Shown: piece by piece, positions 60,836-64,000 of the stretch
Layout of the letters: each line of letters starts with the position of its first letter
Numbering within the stretch: position 1 is the first letter of the stretch
Assembly: GCA_002914845.1 (NCBI GenBank)
Contig: JXTC01000042.1
Span: 794,527 to 858,526 of the forward strand
Length of the DNA: 64,000 nucleotides
Reading direction: 5' to 3'
Source: Trema orientale
Taxonomy: Eukaryota > Streptophyta > Magnoliopsida > Rosales > Cannabaceae
Made by a program: the position numbers and the translations under genes
The notes under the pieces: generated by a model
The model's input: only the letters and a program-made list of their open reading frames with translations
Told to the model about the DNA's origin: nothing
The model's database searches: none

Positions 60836-61642
60836 TATCAAGTAGCTGAGTATTTGGTAAACTATAATTTTAAAGTGTTGTGACTTGAAAAAATTGTATT
60901 AAAGTATTTGGTAAACTGTATGGCTGAATTATTGTATAAATATAAAATGACCAAAATAAACATTATTATACAATTATGCATATTTATAGATTAAGCTATT
61001 AATATTTTTACAATTATGCATATTTGTACATATTAAATATATTAATACTTTTTTTAAAAAAATTTGATTTGAAAATAAACTCAATTAAATTAGTTACTCA
61101 ATTAAATTTATTTTATTTTATTTTAATTTCCTTTAATTTCATCTGAATTTAAAATTTTAATAAACAATCAATTTGGTTACTTCAAAATAACTAATATGAA
61201 GCGTGTTTTAGTGAATTATGATTTGAATATATTAATACTTTTTCAAAAAAATTGATATGAAAACATACTCAATTAAATGTTTGGCATTTTTGCTTTTAAA
61301 TAAGGATATTTTAGCCATTATGATTTATTCATTAAAAGATATTTAGATTTCCGCATAATCTAAAAGCCAAAGCTGGTATTTTTGGCTTTTGACTGTAGTT
61401 TTGTCAAAAACTATTGAATAATATAATTTTTAGGTTTTTACCGAATACTTTTTAACCCACAAATTATTTAAAAAATACTTTTAGCTTGTTAAAAAGCAAA
61501 ATCAAATTGGACCTAAATGCAGTTTCCCTTTTCTTTTTACGTCCGTGATTCTATGACACTATGTTCCTTAGAATTTACAACAATTAAGTCGGTGGACTTA
61601 GTCACTTGAAAGGATAAGGCTCATGTATATCATGGTGGGCCA
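60836..61642. other. Intergenic, AT-rich, no gene
   Basis: A short duplicated word (AGTATTTGGTAAACT) occurs at about 60849 and 60904. No coding or transposon ends recognised. Confidence 0.45.
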
Positions 61643-61952
61643 TTTTACGTGACCTATATTTAATTGCTTAATGAGCCAAAGCGTTCGGATAGCCTTTTGT
61701 CATTTCAACGATCATGTAGCAAACAATGGGCTAATTGTATTAATTAAATTTGGACCTCTTTAGATTCAGACCCAATCACACTTTGTTTATACTGCCTTTT
61801 TACGTGACCTATATTTAATTACTTAATGAGCCAAAGCATTGGGTTAGCTTTTTGTCGCTTCAATGACCATGTAGCAAACAATGGGCTGATTGTATTAATT
61901 GAATTTGGACCTCTTTAGATTCAGGCCCAATCATACTTTGTTTATATTATTA
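61643..61952. repeat. 155-bp tandem duplication
   Basis: Two head-to-tail units (61643-61797 and 61798-61952) share TTTTACGTGACC, AATGAGCCAAAGC, ATGTAGCAAACAATGGGCT and TTTGGACCTCTTTAG with some single-base differences. A third partial piece recurs at about 62044-62065. Confidence 0.88.
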
Positions 61953-62020
61953 CCAATTTCTGAAAGCTTGTTACCAATTACTAGTTATCAGTTATATATA
62001 TCTTTGGTTACTAGTTACCA

Positions 62021-62600
62021 TGTAACATCACTGGGCCTCATCATTGAATTTGGACCTCTTTAGATTCGGGTCTATATTCAATAGTCCACATATAACCCCT
62101 ATGGGCGGGGAGCTTGAATATATTTTTGAGCTCATGGACCACCACTTAAATACCCATGATTTTTCCATAGCAAACTTGATGTGGGGCTTAGAGCATTACA
62201 ATATGTAACACGGCCTCACCCAAAAGTGATAGCTTGAAGGTACTTTTGGGCTCACAGACCACCACTTAAATACCTATGATCTTTCTAGAGTATACCCGAT
62301 GTGGGACTTGGAGCATTACAATCTCCCCCTGTTAAGGGCCTAGTGTCTTCGCTAGGGAATTCATATTCAATAGCCCACATATAACCCCTATGGGCAGGGT
62401 CCACATTCACCACGATTCTGGCTCAGCCTTCTAAGGCTCACACAAGTATGGACTCGGTTGACTCTGAATACCAAATGTAACACCACTAGGCCTCACCCAA
62501 AAGTGCTAGCTTGAAGGTAATTCTTTTAGGCTCACAGATCTCTACTTAAATACTCATGATCTTCCCAGAGCATCCCTTGTACGGCACTTGTGGCGTTACG
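62021..62600 (-). mobile_element. TRIM-type miniature retrotransposon, tandem and partly deleted
   Basis: Two short LTRs read TGTAACAC...CATTACA (62204-62320, 117 bases) and TGTAACACC...GCGTTACG (62476-62600, 125 bases). On the minus strand, the inside of the right LTR starts with TTTGGTATTCAGAGT, close to the initiator tRNA-Met primer site, and the left LTR is preceded by the purine tract ACAGGGGGAGAT. The interior is only 155 bases and codes for nothing. A further partial LTR (about 62108-62200) with matching interior (62068-62107) and an LTR start at 62021-62040 show a tandem arrangement. No clear target duplication remains. Confidence 0.72.
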
Positions 62601-63378
62601 TTAATAGTTAATGATCATATGCTTTACACGGACTTTTGGGATTTTTATAAGAATAAATACTCTCATTAGATTTTGATTATTAAGATCTGTTAGTTGAATA
62701 TTGAGGTTTTTAGTATTTAGTATTTTTGATATTGGTTTCCTTTTTTATATGATTAATGGACTTGGAGTATTAGAAACTTCTTCTATTATTATCGATATTG
62801 GATAGTTGAAGAGTTAAAGCAAGATTATTTAGATTTGTTGATAAATTCAACGAATTTAAGATTTCTGATTTCCGATAATCAAGAGCTTGGATGAGGCCAA
62901 TTTTGCTCGAAATTGAGGAACATTAAATTCCAAATTATAAGACTCCATAGTTTGTACTAAATTGACCTCTTTAAAGATGGTTTATAATGAATTGAGATCA
63001 ACTGGAAAAGAAAAAAAAAAGAGTGACCGATGGGGGTGTTTTAGTCATTTTGTATTGGGAGTCAAAAAGATCAAGCCACCATAAGTGGCTCAACTTAATC
63101 AAATGATCAATTTGGGCCTTGGCTCATACAAGCCATTTAAGTCCATTTTTTAGTCATTTGAAGCTAAGCTTCAATTTGCATTTCTCACCTAGTGGAAGAT
63201 GACATCATTTTTTCAAGTAAATGGTAATTAGATGAAGAGATGAATTTTTATTGGTTGAATTTGAGATTAGAAAGATTAAATAAGGGCTAAACATTATCTT
63301 ATATCTATAAGAAGGAGGAGTGGAAGTTAGGTGGATACTTAGTCATTTTTCACGCCCTTTCCTTCCCTTTTTTCCTTT
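62601..63378. other. Region without a gene; LTR-like character
   Basis: AT-rich sequence with no frame of note. The part after 63240 (TATCTATAAGAAGGAGGAGTGG) resembles the promoter part of an LTR or a gene leader, but no end was found. Confidence 0.35.
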
Positions 63379-63383
63379 CTTCA

Positions 63384-63427
63384 CTCTCTCTCTCTCTCTC
63401 TCTCTCTCCCTCTCTCTCTCTCTCTCC
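63384..63427. repeat. (CT)n microsatellite
   Basis: About twenty CT dinucleotides with one interruption (CCC near 63408). Confidence 0.9.
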
Positions 63428-63441
63428 ATGGGCTGAACGAA

Positions 63442-63813
63442 AAATAGAGGTTGTTTTCTCTCAAAAGTTTTCTCATTCATCCCCTATACTCCCAAGTTTT
63501 TAGAGTTAGACCTAGTCCAAGCAAAGAGAGTTGAAGAGCATTAAAAATGTACTATACAAGGGTAGTAGTTTCACATACACGCAAGAGATCATAAGATCTT
63601 GATAGTTTTACTTACATGCAAGAGATAAAATAGAGGTTGTTTTCTCTCAAAAGTTTTCTCATTCATCCCCTATACTCCCAAGTTTTTAGAGTTAGACCTA
63701 GTCCAAGCAAAGAGAGTTGAAGAGCATTAAAAATGTACTATACAAGGGTAGTAGTTTCACATACACGCAAGAGATCATAAGATCTTGATAGTTTTACTTA
63801 CATGCAAGAGATA
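63442..63813. repeat. Perfect 186-bp tandem duplication
   Basis: The unit starting TAGAGGTTGTTTTC at 63445 recurs at 63631 and seems identical throughout, ending CATGCAAGAGATA. Identical copies mean either a very recent duplication or an assembly artefact. Confidence 0.88.
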
Positions 63814-64000
63814 AGATCTTGATACATTTTCTTGAGTTTGTCACATGAAACCTATGGTTAGATCAAGTCATTAATCTCTGGAATTTTATCTTATCAGAGG
63901 CATAAGTTTAAAAAGACTCAAAGAAAGAGGACAAAGCGATCAAAAGAAGGAGTCGGTTCACAAATTTCGTCATCTTAAGGTAAGACTTTAACTTTTACGA
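63814..64000. other. Window end, no gene
   Basis: Continues the LTR-like or leader-like sequence; contains TTATCAGAGGCATAAG (63889-63904), which faintly recalls a tRNA-Met primer site. Too short to judge. Confidence 0.3.

Noticed and set aside
1-64000. CRISPR array or prokaryotic defence system
   Set aside because: Palindrome arrays are CACTA sub-terminal repeats; unit spacing, spacers and genes do not fit CRISPR, and the DNA is from a plant.

Overview
This window is plant nuclear DNA, most likely from a eudicot. It is AT-rich, carries many long A/T runs and microsatellites, has an intron-containing CACTA transposase pseudogene, nested Ty1/copia and Ty3/gypsy retrotransposons, several MITE-like elements, a plant-type tRNA-Gly(UCC), and a G-type lectin S-receptor-like kinase. 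No bacterial operons, CRISPR arrays or phage genes are visible. The species cannot be fixed from the sequence alone.

Host genes are sparse: (i) 7593-7886 (+), a 97-residue secreted-peptide precursor with a signal peptide and a C-terminal SGPS motif resembling the PIP/IDL phytocytokine group; (ii) 26975-27277 (-), a 100-residue secreted precursor carrying two PIP/IDL-like motifs, with a duplicated GA-rich leader; (iii) 49107-49178 (+), tRNA-Gly(UCC); (iv) 50412-52943 (-), an intact single-exon 843-residue G-type lectin S-receptor-like kinase, with a decayed 3' fragment of a paralogue just beside it (about 49430-49631). Two precursors of apparent signalling peptides and one cell-surface receptor kinase therefore lie within 46 kb, but nothing in the sequence shows that they act on each other.

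The rest is largely transposon layers. From left to right: degraded LTR-type sequence (1-3.7 kb) containing a 588-bp repeat; a deleted CACTA element (10492-12513); a tRNA-derived SINE (about 12986-13155); a second copy of the 588-bp repeat split by a 7.5-kb CACTA element (13530-21056, target duplication AGT) whose transposase gene has four in-frame stops and whose last exon falls in a 188-base assembly gap; a hAT-like MITE (21627-22246); a small MITE with a 9-bp target duplication (25770-25941); a Ty1/copia element on the minus strand (31225-44597, target duplication ACACA) that has itself received a Ty3/gypsy element (33650-40723, TTAGC) and a 1.5-kb TG..CA solo-LTR-like element (42190-43713, AAGGC); nested inverted-repeat elements (46.8-47.4 kb); a 2.2-kb solo-LTR-like element (54485-56700, CTTAT); and a tiny TRIM-type retrotransposon array (62021-62600) beside two different tandem duplications.

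Because almost every insertion still has its target duplication, the order of insertions can be read directly, and one CACTA insertion can be compared with an unfilled paralogous site in the same window. All transposon coding regions seen are broken by stops or frameshifts, so none looks autonomous.
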